A stretch of 64,000 bases of DNA. Origin: Sphingomonadaceae bacterium (GTDB taxonomy: Bacteria > Pseudomonadota > Alphaproteobacteria > Sphingomonadales > Sphingomonadaceae). Under the pieces are notes generated by a model that did no database searches, had not been told where the DNA came from, and worked only from the letters and a program-made list of their open reading frames with translations. The first letter of the stretch is position 1. Every line of letters starts with the position of its first letter. The stretch is from NCBI GenBank assembly GCA_009926135.1, contig RFPL01000006.1, positions 1-64,000 on the forward strand, in the 5' to 3' direction. Below, piece by piece: positions 8,697-17,459 of the stretch. A program made the position numbers and the translations under genes.

Positions 8697-9785
8697 ATGG
8701 CCCGCAAGCAAAGCGATTATCTGGCCGGTCTCCTTGCCGATGAGGCACCCGCTCCCGCGGAAAGCCCGGCGATTCCCTTGGTAGTTGAAGATGACCCCTC
8801 CCCTGCCCCGCACATTGCCGGACCAGCGCGTGCCAGCAACAGGGCCGGCTTGAGTCTACTTGGCCGAGAGAATGCACTTGCGCGCGCGGCATCGGGTGAG
8901 GTTCGGCAGGTCACCCAGCTTCTGATCAATCCGGCCAGGGTGCGCCTCTGGGCTGGTAATGCTCGAATTCAGGAGCGTCTCTCGGTTGAGGCGGTGCAAG
9001 ATCTGATCGACTCAATCCTCGCCGAGGGTGGTCAGAAGGTTCCTGTCGTGGTGCGCCATGTCAGCGGTGATCCCGACTATGACTATGAGGTGATCGCGGG
9101 CACCCGGCGGCATTTTGCGATCTCGTGGCTGCGCGCCAACTCTTATCCGGAAATGAAGCTGCTCGCCCAGGTCGCCGATCTGGATGACGAGGCAGCTTTC
9201 CGTCTCGCCGACATTGAGAACCGCGCGCGCAAGGATGTCTCGGATATCGAGCGAGCGCGCAACTATGCTGCGGCGCTTGAAGCCCATTATGGCGGCAAGG
9301 CGGTGCGCATGGCCGAACGCTTGAAGCTGTCCAAGGGCTGGTTGTCCAAAATGCTCAAGGCCGCCACAATTCCGGACACCGTGCTGTCTGCGTTCTCTGA
9401 TCTAAGCGAACTGACACTGAATCCCGCTTATGCTCTAGCGAGTGCGTTGGACGACCATAATCGCGCCCAGGCAATCGTTGCCGAAGCGGGTGCCATTGCC
9501 ACTTCGAACGCGGCGGCCTCTGCCATTGCTTCCCCACCGCTTGCTGGTGCTGTTGTCCTCAAGCGCCTGATGGACGCGTCGAGCGCCCCTAAAGCTCGAG
9601 TGGCCGATACGCGGATTGAAATTGCAGGGCAGTTTGGCCGACCGATCCTAGCGGTCAAATCCGTTACTCGTCAGGGTGTAACTCTCCATTTGCCTACAGG
9701 TGGCGGTGCCAGTGACGAGCAGTTGCAGAAGGCTTTGCAAACCGTGCTGGAGACATTGCGGCAGAACGGGGTTTCGCTAGCTTGA
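8697..9785 (+). CDS. parB: Plasmid partition protein ParB
   Basis: A 362-residue ParB/Spo0J family protein from ATG 8697, which has GGGGGAG about 10 bp upstream. Landmarks are the N-terminal MARKQSDYLAGLL, the linker with LINPARVRLWAGN, the ParB/Srx CTPase region (VPVVVRHV, VIAGTRRHFAISW and the ADIENRARKDVSDIERA box) and the central HTH (AERLKLSKGWLSKMLKAA). It binds parS, probably the 16-bp palindromes just downstream, and loads on DNA as a clamp. It sits directly behind parA in the same direction. Confidence 0.92.
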   Translation: MARKQSDYLAGLLADEAPAPAESPAIPLVVEDDPSPAPHIAGPARASNRAGLSLLGRENALARAASGEVRQVTQLLINPARVRLWAGNARIQERLSVEAVQDLIDSILAEGGQKVPVVVRHVSGDPDYDYEVIAGTRRHFAISWLRANSYPEMKLLAQVADLDDEAAFRLADIENRARKDVSDIERARNYAAALEAHYGGKAVRMAERLKLSKGWLSKMLKAATIPDTVLSAFSDLSELTLNPAYALASALDDHNRAQAIVAEAGAIATSNAAASAIASPPLAGAVVLKRLMDASSAPKARVADTRIEIAGQFGRPILAVKSVTRQGVTLHLPTGGGASDEQLQKALQTVLETLRQNGVSLA

Positions 9786-9810
9786 GCTCGCTTGGGGCCC
9801 TTGTAGGAGA

Positions 9811-9826
9811 GTTTCCTCGAGGAAAC
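9811..9826. promoter_or_regulatory. parS-like palindrome copy 1 (GTTTCCTCGAGGAAAC)
   Basis: A perfect 16-bp palindrome in the 85-bp gap between parB and repA. The GTTTC/GAAAC arms resemble chromosomal parS, and the layout is close to the GTT-nnCnGCnGnn-AAC centromeres of repABC plasmids. It is probably the ParB binding site, or alternatively a RepA operator. Confidence 0.6.
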
Positions 9827-9848
9827 TTCTGTCTGGATGGGGCGAAAT

Positions 9849-9864
9849 GTTTCCTTGAGGAAAC
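9849..9864. promoter_or_regulatory. parS-like palindrome copy 2 (GTTTCCTTGAGGAAAC)
   Basis: This differs from copy 1 by one central base. It ends six bases before the repA ATG and so overlaps the expected ribosome-binding region. Protein bound here could block repA expression, which would couple partition and replication. Confidence 0.6.
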
Positions 9865-9870
9865 TTCCCG

Positions 9871-11133
9871 ATGAGCGCTACGAGCACTCCTGAAACACGG
9901 GCCGCCAAGCGCGCAATCAACGAACAGTTCGATCTGTTTTTGCCGTATCTCGCCGACCTCCCACTGCGCGATCAGCGCGAGATGATGGAGCGTCCGTTCT
10001 TCTCACTGGCCAAGACCAAGCGGGTAAAGGCGATTGATTACACGTCGCCCGATGGCAAACTATGGGTCAACGTCTCGTCCAACCCGCAATTTGGCATGGC
10101 AACTATCTGGGACGCCGACATCCTGATTTACTGCGCCTCGATGCTGGCCGACATGCAGCGACGCGGGCTGAACGACATTCCTCGCACGCTTCATATCATG
10201 CCATACGATTTGTTGCGCGCCATTGGACGCCCCACTACGGGACGGGCTTATGAGCTGCTTGGCCAGGCACTGGATCGACTTGTGTCTACTACTGTCAAGA
10301 CCAATATCCGCGCTGAGAATCGCAGAGAGGCCACTTTCAGCTGGCTCGATGGCTGGACCCAATTGGTCGACGAGCGTACCGAGCGATCCAGGGGAATGAC
10401 TCTGGAACTCAGCAACTGGTTCTGGGAAGGCGTGCTGATGAAGGGCGGGGTGCTGTCTATCGACCGCGCTTATTTCGACATCACTGGCGGCCGCGAGCGC
10501 TGGCTTTACCGCGTCGCGAGGAAGCATGCCGGTGGGGCAGGGGAGGGGGGCTTCGCAATTTCCATGCCCACTCTGTTTGAAAAGAGCGGAGCTGAGGGCC
10601 CCTATCGTCGCTTCAAGTTCGAGATCATCAAGATCGCTGCAAAGAACGCATTGCCGGGCTACCAGCTGTCCATTGAGGATAGCGAGGGTCGCAAAGAGCC
10701 GATGCTACGCATGCGTCGTGATGATGGCGCCGCTGAGCCCCGCTTGATCCAAGGAAAGCTGCCACAGAACCAATCCGGATTAGCCAATCCATCGTTGCCC
10801 TTAAAAGTTTCCTCCAGGAAACCTTCAGACGAAAGCAAGCCGGTACAGGCCACTACCGCTAATTCGCCCGCAGCAAAATTTGACGCTACTTCGCTCATCA
10901 ACAAAGCCGTAGTCGGACTAAGCGACAAGGCCACGCGCGGCTTTATGACCGACGAGACCCTTACTCTACTGCGATCAGAATGCCCGGGCTGGGACCTCTA
11001 CAACCTGCATGCGGAGTTTGAAGCCTGGGTAAACGCGGATTCCTCCCGCACGCCTGCCAACTGGCAAAGGGCATTTATCGGCTATGTTCGGCGCTGGCAT
11101 GAAAAGCACCGGCACGAGCTACGGGGAGGTTGA
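9871..11133 (+). CDS. repA: Plasmid replication initiator RepA (RPA family)
   Basis: A 420-residue initiator of the replication initiator protein A family found on many alphaproteobacterial plasmids. Recognisable blocks are FDLFLPYLADLPLRDQREMM at the N-terminus, ATIWDADILIYCASML, LSNWFWEGVLMKGGVLSIDRAYFDITGGRERWLYRVARKHAG split across the winged-helix region, and FKFEIIKIAAKNALPGY. The C-terminal 130 residues are less conserved and hold a third parS-like palindrome within the coding DNA (10807-10822). It starts six bases after palindrome 2, and iteron-like repeats lie about 270 bp beyond its stop. It should melt the origin and recruit the host helicase. Confidence 0.9.
   Translation: MSATSTPETRAAKRAINEQFDLFLPYLADLPLRDQREMMERPFFSLAKTKRVKAIDYTSPDGKLWVNVSSNPQFGMATIWDADILIYCASMLADMQRRGLNDIPRTLHIMPYDLLRAIGRPTTGRAYELLGQALDRLVSTTVKTNIRAENRREATFSWLDGWTQLVDERTERSRGMTLELSNWFWEGVLMKGGVLSIDRAYFDITGGRERWLYRVARKHAGGAGEGGFAISMPTLFEKSGAEGPYRRFKFEIIKIAAKNALPGYQLSIEDSEGRKEPMLRMRRDDGAAEPRLIQGKLPQNQSGLANPSLPLKVSSRKPSDESKPVQATTANSPAAKFDATSLINKAVVGLSDKATRGFMTDETLTLLRSECPGWDLYNLHAEFEAWVNADSSRTPANWQRAFIGYVRRWHEKHRHELRGG
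10807..10822. promoter_or_regulatory. parS-like palindrome copy 3 inside repA (GTTTCCTCCAGGAAAC)
   Basis: The third copy of the 16-bp palindrome, with a central CC mismatch to perfect symmetry, lies in the C-terminal part of the repA coding sequence about 1 kb from the other two. It is too long to be a codon-usage accident and supports a centromere or handcuffing role. Confidence 0.5.
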
Positions 11134-11399
11134 TGCTCTGGCGACGCGCCAATCTGCGCGTGGCAAGTGACACAAGAGGGCATCACACATCCTCCGCTTT
11201 CTCATAAGCTCCAAAGCCACGAACATCCAAAACCTCGACGCCGTTCCCATTGTGTCGTGTTGCACGCGGACGCCAATCCTGCCGACTGGCTCGCTCAACA
11301 CCTCAGGCAGCCAATTGAACCTCTTTCCGAATCCCGCCTTACAAACTGATTCAAATGACTCGCTCAAACAGCGGATAATCCTGCGCCTTCGACCTTTCA

Positions 11400-11492
11400 G
11401 GAACAACAGTCGACACAAGAGGAACGATCCAACGATACATCGGGAACGGAATGCCCGACATTTCAGGAACCGATCATCGATCCTCCGGGAAC
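11400..11492 (+). repeat. Five iteron-like repeats, probable oriV
   Basis: GGAAC occurs at 11400, 11421, 11443, 11466 and 11488, spaced 21, 22, 23 and 22 bp, i.e. two helical turns. In most copies a partly conserved CGACA/CGATA block follows about seven bases later, giving a degenerate 22-bp unit. The array lies in the otherwise gene-free 11134-11669 interval directly downstream of repA, where iteron origins of this initiator type are expected. Apart from an AT-richer stretch at about 11550-11600, I see nothing else in that interval. Confidence 0.55.
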
Positions 11493-11669
11493 GGCCCTCA
11501 ACAAGCGACTCGTGGATTCAAGCTGGTCTACGCTCCAAACCAAAGGGCTTAACCTTCTAAAGATTCATATAAACCGTCTAACATCAACATGATGTTTGAA
11601 TTTGGATTTCTTGATGAAGATTCACAAGAGGGGAGGAGTCGGCGCTACGTCGGACATCTTCAGGCCATC

Positions 11670-12326
11670 TCAGCGTCGCGGCATTACGGGTTGCAACGGT
11701 CGCTCTTGGGTAGGCGGCGCAATCAGCCCCGCCTGTTCAAGAGCCAGTGCTATCTGCGAAGCAGTTCGTGGGGTCACCTTGAGCCCACGAGCCAGATCGG
11801 CACGGGTGAGGGGGCCGAGCCCCAGAAGCAATGTCCAGGCCGCAGGGGCGTGCGAGGAGGCATAGCGACCCGCCAGACACTCCTGACCGTATTCCAGACC
11901 CCTGTGGAGCGTTTCCAGGTCGTCTTGCCCCCAACGCGCTGCTGTCGCCACGGCAGAGCCCAGCAGCGCTGGAATCGGATCCTCGGGCTCGGAGCGGAAC
12001 ACCGAGCGCGGCATCAGCCCGGCGAGCGCCAGCGGCGCAGCGCCGAGTCCAAACAGCTGCGGTCGCATGGCGACGGCGAGCGAGGCCGCCCAAGCGGCGC
12101 CGCGTGGGGCAGGGCGGTCGAACGTTGCCCCCGCAAACTCATGGACCTCGGTCCCGCCCTCAAGAAAGTCGATCTCCTCGGTCCGCAGTTGTTCAACGAG
12201 CGTAGCGAGCGTGGCAATGGGGTCGTGCGCGGGCAGCAGCGCGTCGAGGCGCTCGAGCGCGCGATCGGCGGGACCATAGGCCTCAGTTGTCAGCAGACAG
12301 AAAGTACTACAATTGACATTATACAT
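11670..12326 (-). CDS. HTH protein related to the DUF1612/RHE_PE00001 family (short form)
   Basis: A 218-residue protein whose C-terminal half has a winged-HTH stretch (GLGPLTRADLARGLKVTPRT and following ASQIALALEQAGLI). The same layout occurs in the 408-residue protein at 16174-17400. It lacks about 180 N-terminal residues relative to that protein, so it is either a short paralogue or a truncated one. It is transcribed away from the transposition genes and starts 127 bp from tniA. A regulatory, DNA-binding role is inference. Confidence 0.55.
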   Translation of the reverse strand: MYNVNCSTFCLLTTEAYGPADRALERLDALLPAHDPIATLATLVEQLRTEEIDFLEGGTEVHEFAGATFDRPAPRGAAWAASLAVAMRPQLFGLGAAPLALAGLMPRSVFRSEPEDPIPALLGSAVATAARWGQDDLETLHRGLEYGQECLAGRYASSHAPAAWTLLLGLGPLTRADLARGLKVTPRTASQIALALEQAGLIAPPTQERPLQPVMPRR

Positions 12327-12453
12327 CTAAAAACAATGAGTTGTATGAAGGCTACTGCAAGCAACTCTGTCTAACCACCACTTCGGCATGGCGGCCATGG
12401 ACAGAATGCGCTACATTTCCGCCACCTGAGAAAATTATTGCGGAGCCGATTCC

Positions 12454-14127
12454 GTGATTGAGCGAAAGCCATCTCCTGCGCCCAAACGCAGTCTCCAATC
12501 GCTCGAAGCAGGAATGGCGCTGTTCCCGCATTTCCGGAAACACATTTTGCTGTCCGGGCCGGTAACTGCGGCTCAAGTCGCAGCCATTTCCGAAGCAACC
12601 GGCCTGAAGGAACGGCAGATACGGACATTGGCAGCGCGATACCGGGCGCATCCCGGTGCTGAGTCGCTTGCTCCAAAACCCCGAGGACCTGCGATTGGTT
12701 CGCACCGGATCGATCCGGCGGTGAGGACTGCCATTGACGCGTTGATTGACGAAATCGCGCTCAAAATGGTTCCGCCATCGCGCGCTGAAACGGCGCGGCA
12801 GATATGGGGCTTGCTGCATGCCGACAATGGAAACCACCGGTTTTCCGCCGATTTAATCCCGAGCGAAAAGACAATCGAACGATTGCTGGGCGAAATTTCG
12901 AGCAGCGCTTGGGCCAGGACCACGATGGGTTCGAAAACCAGAAGCGCGCACGAAGCCCATCCCGGCGAATATTGGAGTGAGGGCTTTCTCGACCTGGTCC
13001 AGATGGATCACACCAGGGGCGATGTCATCCTGGTCGACAGCCTGAGGCGGGAAGAGCTCGGACGGCCGTGGGTCACGTTTCTCATCGAAATCTGGACTCG
13101 CTCCATTCTTGGCTATTACGTAAGCTTCAGCGATCCCTCGATATTCCGGTGCGGGAGGGCTGTCGCGAGTGCGTTGCTGCCAAAGGAGCCAATCCTCAAG
13201 CATCTGGGTGTGGATGTCAGCTACCCGATGTTCGGCCTGTTCAAGCGACTGCATGCCGATCAGGCAAAGCCGCACCGGTCCGAGGCATTCAGACGAGCCT
13301 GCGTCCGGAACGGTATCGACCCCGATGTCCGCAAACCGGGGCCTGCCCATCTGGGTGGTCACATCGAGCGGCTGATCGGCACAATGGTCGGAAAACTGCG
13401 GATTTTGCCGGGCGCTACGGGATCGAATGTCTCGGCGCGCGACGGCTATGATGCCGAGGCAGAAGCCGCGATGACGCTCTCGGAATTCGAGCGCTGGCTG
13501 CTGTGCCAGATCGCGGTCTATCATCACACGCCGCATTCAGCGCTCGGCGGCTTGTGTCCGGCCCAGATGTGGGAACAGGCGGCGGCGTGCCATGGTCCCT
13601 TGCTTCCGCTTTCGGTCGATTCTGACCAGCTTTTCCTTCAGTTTCTGCCGTCGAAGTCGCTGACGGTCCATTCCAGGGGCATCCAGATCAAACATCGCCA
13701 TTACTGGCACAAGGCGCTTGCCGCGAGGATCGGTCAGAAGGTCGATGTCAGCTGGGACGAGCGGACCATCCAGCATGTCTATGCCGAACTGGATGGCAGC
13801 TTTGTCAAAATGGCGGTGATCGGCCAGTATCCCGATGTGTGGGAGGCGGACTGGGAAGCTGCAAGAGCTGGGGTGAGGGCGCTTGGCCGGGCTTACCAGG
13901 CGGATGGCGGACGCGCGGCGACGGCCCGCGCCATTGCTGCCGCCAATCAGGAAACCCACCTGGCCCGTGCCCGCACCAAGGAGGCGCGCCGCCGGGCAAA
14001 GCGCCGGGAAGGGGAGGGGACCACGCTCGCGGACCTGCGGGCGACAGAAAAGCCTGAAAAACCGCGTATTCGGTGGAAGCCGGTAGCGGATCTGGGCGAG
14101 GATGACTGGCTGAAGGTGCGAACATGA
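12454..14127 (+). CDS. tniA: TniA/TnsB-like DDE transposase
   Basis: A 557-residue transposase of the Mu/Tn7 TnsB-TniA class. An N-terminal HTH region (residues about 35-70) is followed by an integrase core with D185 (VQMDHT), D269 (LHADQ) and E305 (GGHIERLIGTM), a Mu-type C-terminal beta-barrel (HSRGIQIKHRHYWHKAL) and a basic, Ala/Arg-rich tail that usually contacts the AAA+ partner. It joins the transposon ends to target DNA. The stop overlaps the next ATG by 4 bp, so the three transposition genes form one operon. The start is the first in frame. Confidence 0.85.
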   Translation: MIERKPSPAPKRSLQSLEAGMALFPHFRKHILLSGPVTAAQVAAISEATGLKERQIRTLAARYRAHPGAESLAPKPRGPAIGSHRIDPAVRTAIDALIDEIALKMVPPSRAETARQIWGLLHADNGNHRFSADLIPSEKTIERLLGEISSSAWARTTMGSKTRSAHEAHPGEYWSEGFLDLVQMDHTRGDVILVDSLRREELGRPWVTFLIEIWTRSILGYYVSFSDPSIFRCGRAVASALLPKEPILKHLGVDVSYPMFGLFKRLHADQAKPHRSEAFRRACVRNGIDPDVRKPGPAHLGGHIERLIGTMVGKLRILPGATGSNVSARDGYDAEAEAAMTLSEFERWLLCQIAVYHHTPHSALGGLCPAQMWEQAAACHGPLLPLSVDSDQLFLQFLPSKSLTVHSRGIQIKHRHYWHKALAARIGQKVDVSWDERTIQHVYAELDGSFVKMAVIGQYPDVWEADWEAARAGVRALGRAYQADGGRAATARAIAAANQETHLARARTKEARRRAKRREGEGTTLADLRATEKPEKPRIRWKPVADLGEDDWLKVRT

Positions 14128-14966
14128 GCGCTATTGAAACGGTTCGTCAAACGGCCCTCTCTTCCACATTCTGGATAGATTTCGACGAAGCCCGCAACGC
14201 TGTCGAGACCATCGTCGAGGTTGCCCAAGATGATCCCGAGGAACGCCCGACCTGCATCGTGCTTACCGGTCAGTCCGGCATGGGCAAGACCTCGATCCTG
14301 CGCGAGGCCCAGCGGCGTCTGACCGAGACGCATCCGGAGCCTGCCGGATGGGGCGAAGCCCGGTATCAGCCGGTGCTGCGAACGGTCATTCCCTCGAGCC
14401 CGACCTCGCTCAAGATCAACCTGGCCCTGCTGTGGAAACAGGGCTGGCCGATCCGCACCAACACCCACAAAACCGCCGATTTCAAGGTGGTCGATCTTTT
14501 GGCCGAACAAGGAACAAGGCTGGTCGCGATCGACAATGTCCATGTGATCCTGACCGCGAGCGGCATGGCGCGGCGCGATACGCTCGATGCGTTACGGTTC
14601 CTGATGAGCGCGGGCAATGTGCCTCTGGTCGTGGCGGGTCTTGACGTTGCCCGCCAGATTTTTGCCGACGATGTCGAGCTGGCGTTTCGCTCGATCATGC
14701 TCAAATTGCCATTGTGGGAGGCCGGAGAGCCCTCGCAGCGCCTGATCAGGGCGCTGGCGCAAGGGATGGACATGGCCGAGCCCGACCATCTCGCGGAGCC
14801 CGCGTTCGCAGAGCGAATTTGGCGCGAAAGCGGCGGGGTAACCGGCAATTTCAAGCGGATCTTGCACTGGTCGGGAAAGGTCGCGAAGCGGCACGATCGC
14901 GTGCTGGTAACGCACGACGATATCAGCCAGGCCTTGCAGCTCTTTACCCCCTATAGCCCGGATTGA
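14124..14966 (+). CDS. tniB: TniB/TnsC-like AAA+ ATPase
   Basis: A 280-residue AAA+ regulator. Walker A TGQSGMGKTS is near residues 48-57, Walker B LVAIDNVHV near 132-140, and there is a C-terminal lid with SGGVTGNFKRIL. In Tn7/Tn5053-type systems this protein bridges the target selector (TniQ) and the transposase and imposes target immunity. It overlaps tniA by 4 bp and tniQ by 4 bp, which implies translational coupling and stoichiometric expression. Confidence 0.85.
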   Translation: MSAIETVRQTALSSTFWIDFDEARNAVETIVEVAQDDPEERPTCIVLTGQSGMGKTSILREAQRRLTETHPEPAGWGEARYQPVLRTVIPSSPTSLKINLALLWKQGWPIRTNTHKTADFKVVDLLAEQGTRLVAIDNVHVILTASGMARRDTLDALRFLMSAGNVPLVVAGLDVARQIFADDVELAFRSIMLKLPLWEAGEPSQRLIRALAQGMDMAEPDHLAEPAFAERIWRESGGVTGNFKRILHWSGKVAKRHDRVLVTHDDISQALQLFTPYSPD

Positions 14967-16342
14967 GCGCCGGAATGGGCGGAAGGGAGATCGAGCCGCT
15001 GGCCTACCGGGTCAGGCCCTTGCCGGGTGAATGCTTTGAATCTTGGCTGCAGCGCCTCGCCGTGCGGCATGAAACCACGCGCAAGGCGCTGTTCGGCTAT
15101 CTCGGGATCGAGAGAGCCCTCGCCGCGCGTGACCTGGCCTCATCAGCCGATGGCGCCGCAGAGCGGCACAGGATCATGGTCGAGCGGTTGGCCTGGGCCA
15201 CGGCATTGCCCGAGAAGGCAGTTATGAGGACTTTCGTGGGCTGTCCACGCGGTGACCTGCTGCCCCCGGCGCTGCGCTCGATCGGGTGCCCGCAATGCTG
15301 GCTCGACTGGCTGGAAAGCGGCGCGCCGTGGCGGATCGAACGCAGCTGGATCCTGCGTGTTACCCTGCGCTGCGAGCGCCACGACTTGCTGCTGACCGAC
15401 CTTCGAAGCATCATGGCGCTGGGGCGCTCGATGACGGCGCAGCGGCTGCTGGAGGAGACGGTGGACCGGACGCGCGAGCAGATGGCGCGGTTTGTCTTGG
15501 TCAGCACTCGCCTCGCCTGGAATCTCGTCATTTCCCGCGCACACCTGCGCGGTAGCGAACCAAGCTCTTACGCGTTTTCACGGCGATACATGGCGGCGTT
15601 GATCGGCAACCGGTTCCATTTTGCGCCTTCGCGCCACCTGTTGCTCGCGGCTCTGCACAGCAGCAATGTGGCGGAAGCCGAACGGGTGGACCGAATGTTC
15701 CGTTTCGATGCGCAGCCGGCGTGTGGCCCGGCAAGGCGAGCTCCTCGCGGCACGGTGCCTGGTGTGGCGGATCTCGCGGCTGCGATCACAGCGGTGGGCC
15801 TTCGTCAGCTTGGCCGCAAACACCACGTGCTGGAGGTCGCCGGACAGCAGCTTGAGCAGGCATGGCGGAACTACCCCGCGGTGCATGCGGCGAAAATGTT
15901 GCGCCGACAGCGCGCGATGCTGGCGAGCGAGGTGCGCCGCCGCTACGCAGCCGAGATTGTCAGTGCTGCGAAAACTCCGCTGACCTGCGTGCGTGGATTC
16001 CAGGATGCCCTGTTCTATCTCAAGCAGTGCGGAATGGCCGATGATAGCGTGGTCCCGGCGACCGGGCGTCCTGATCCCTGGGAGGATTGCCTTGAAGATC
16101 CGAGACTGTTGGGCAAGCGGTTGAGCCGGCGCTTTGCCCATCCCGCGTTTCGCGTTGTGCTCGACCTGCTGGGTCATTCGTTAGCAGGCGACGCATTCGA
16201 GCGGGCGAGCAGCCGGTCGATGTCGGCCATGGCTTCGTCGAATTCGGCAAGGCTTTCAGCCGAGAGCACGGGAGACAGGTCCGGTCCTGGATCGGTCTCG
16301 TGTCCCCTTCCGTCCGCCAGGCACGCACGGATCAGGACCTGA
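14963..16342 (+). CDS. tniQ: TniQ-family target-selection protein
   Basis: A 459-residue TniQ/TnsD-like protein. It begins with the family signature (LAYRVRPLPGECFESWLQRLA) and has a zinc-binding site (GCPQCW then CERHD) around residues 112-138, followed by an HTH-rich C-terminal region. It probably recognises the target DNA and recruits TniB. The last 56 codons overlap, tail to tail, the gene on the other strand (16174-17400), and the final residues look low-complexity, so the end may have been rebuilt when the neighbouring gene was joined. Confidence 0.8.
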   Translation: MSAGMGGREIEPLAYRVRPLPGECFESWLQRLAVRHETTRKALFGYLGIERALAARDLASSADGAAERHRIMVERLAWATALPEKAVMRTFVGCPRGDLLPPALRSIGCPQCWLDWLESGAPWRIERSWILRVTLRCERHDLLLTDLRSIMALGRSMTAQRLLEETVDRTREQMARFVLVSTRLAWNLVISRAHLRGSEPSSYAFSRRYMAALIGNRFHFAPSRHLLLAALHSSNVAEAERVDRMFRFDAQPACGPARRAPRGTVPGVADLAAAITAVGLRQLGRKHHVLEVAGQQLEQAWRNYPAVHAAKMLRRQRAMLASEVRRRYAAEIVSAAKTPLTCVRGFQDALFYLKQCGMADDSVVPATGRPDPWEDCLEDPRLLGKRLSRRFAHPAFRVVLDLLGHSLAGDAFERASSRSMSAMASSNSARLSAESTGDRSGPGSVSCPLPSARHARIRT

Positions 16343-17400
16343 CCGCGATGCCGCTCGATATCGGCAATCCCTGAGGATTTCAGCGATTTGAACAGTTCGC
16401 GCGCGCCGTTCTTGGACACGTGGAGGGCTCGCTCGATCTGGCCCGGACGCAAGGGTCCGAACCCCGCGAGCAGGGTGTAGAGCATGGGCGCGCGCGAATT
16501 TGAGCGCATATCCGCGAGAGCGCAGGTCATGTGGCGATGGCTCGTCCGGGCCTGCTCAACCAGCCTCGCGAGCCGCTGCGCGCAGGTCGTGAGTGCCTCG
16601 GCCACCAGAATACCGCGCTCACGCGGCCAGAGCCAGGGCATCAGCGCCTCGGCGCGCAGCGCGCCGGGGCAGGGGAGGGGGACTATCCCGGGGGTGGAAC
16701 CCGATAGTGCCTGGCCTGCCGCCAGATCGATCGCCCAGAGCGGCGTTCTTGCGCGCGGCTGCGCGAGCGCTATCGGTCCGCCCGGAAAGTCGAGCAGCCG
16801 CTGGTCGGGTTCGGTGGGGGCGAATTCGGCCGATGCCGCAGCCTGCGCGTGGAGGTGGTCGATGGCCGCGAGTGGCCAGTAGCGTTCGCCGTGCGGGCCT
16901 GCTTCGCTGGCCAACTTGGCGGCGAGCGCGATCACATCGCGCGGCGAGAGTGCGTCAGCAGGGCCGACGCACCCGTGATCTGGCCCGTGATCTGGCCCGT
17001 GATCCGGGACGCCCGCCTCGCGCAGTTGCTGCGCGACCCGCGCGATCGGCTCCCAGCGGGCGAGCGACAGCTCGGCGAGGATCGCATCGGCGATCGCCCA
17101 AGGCCGCGCGAAGACGTGCGGGCCTTCTGTCGGCGCTGCGGCAAGGCCGCAAAACCAGAGGTCGAACTGCGCGGCGGCGCCGGCATGGCCCGCCTGGAGC
17201 AGGGCTTCAACCAGTTGTGCATGAATGACGCTTGCGGCGAGCAGATGGGCGACGCCAGGCTCGAGATGTGCTACCAGACCCTGCAATCGGCCCCACGAAA
17301 GCGCAGCGCGCGTGCGGGCCAGCATGAGCGCTTCAGGGGACGCATCTTGGTCCGACTGGAGCGGATGGAATCCGGCAAAATGGGCTTCGAAATTTGCCAT
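16174..17400 (-). CDS. DUF1612/RHE_PE00001-like HTH protein (long form)
   Basis: A 408-residue cytoplasmic protein of the family annotated RHE_PE00001 or DUF1612 on alphaproteobacterial plasmids. The N-terminal half is helical (ARTRAALSWGRLQGLVAHLE). The C-terminal part contains a winged-HTH (GFGPLRPGQIERALHVSKNG and following ARELFKSLKSSGI). Near residue 132 a triple PDHG repeat comes from a 12-bp tandem repeat. The gene starts 60 bp from a strong inverted repeat shared with the divergent recombinase gene and overlaps tniQ by 169 bp at its 3' end. Together with the short form at 11670 it brackets the tniABQ operon. Its function is unknown; DNA binding is inference. Confidence 0.65.
   Translation of the reverse strand: MANFEAHFAGFHPLQSDQDASPEALMLARTRAALSWGRLQGLVAHLEPGVAHLLAASVIHAQLVEALLQAGHAGAAAQFDLWFCGLAAAPTEGPHVFARPWAIADAILAELSLARWEPIARVAQQLREAGVPDHGPDHGPDHGCVGPADALSPRDVIALAAKLASEAGPHGERYWPLAAIDHLHAQAAASAEFAPTEPDQRLLDFPGGPIALAQPRARTPLWAIDLAAGQALSGSTPGIVPLPCPGALRAEALMPWLWPRERGILVAEALTTCAQRLARLVEQARTSHRHMTCALADMRSNSRAPMLYTLLAGFGPLRPGQIERALHVSKNGARELFKSLKSSGIADIERHRGQVLIRACLADGRGHETDPGPDLSPVLSAESLAEFDEAMADIDRLLARSNASPANE
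16972..17007 (+). repeat. Three 12-bp tandem repeats inside a coding sequence
   Basis: The unit CCCGTGATCTGG occurs three times in a row with one change in the last copy. On the coding (minus) strand it encodes consecutive PDHG units. Length variation by slippage would keep the frame. Confidence 0.8.
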
Positions 17401-17459
17401 CGAGACAGGCCTAGCAAACGGGACTTAACTGCACCAGAGATAACACGGTATTTTTTGAA

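Noticed and set aside
11119..11418. 99-residue minus-strand frame after repA
   Set aside because: Overlaps the repA end and the iteron array, no start signal and no recognisable pattern.
16960..17010. CRISPR-like short repeat
   Set aside because: Three 12-bp units with no spacers, inside a coding sequence.
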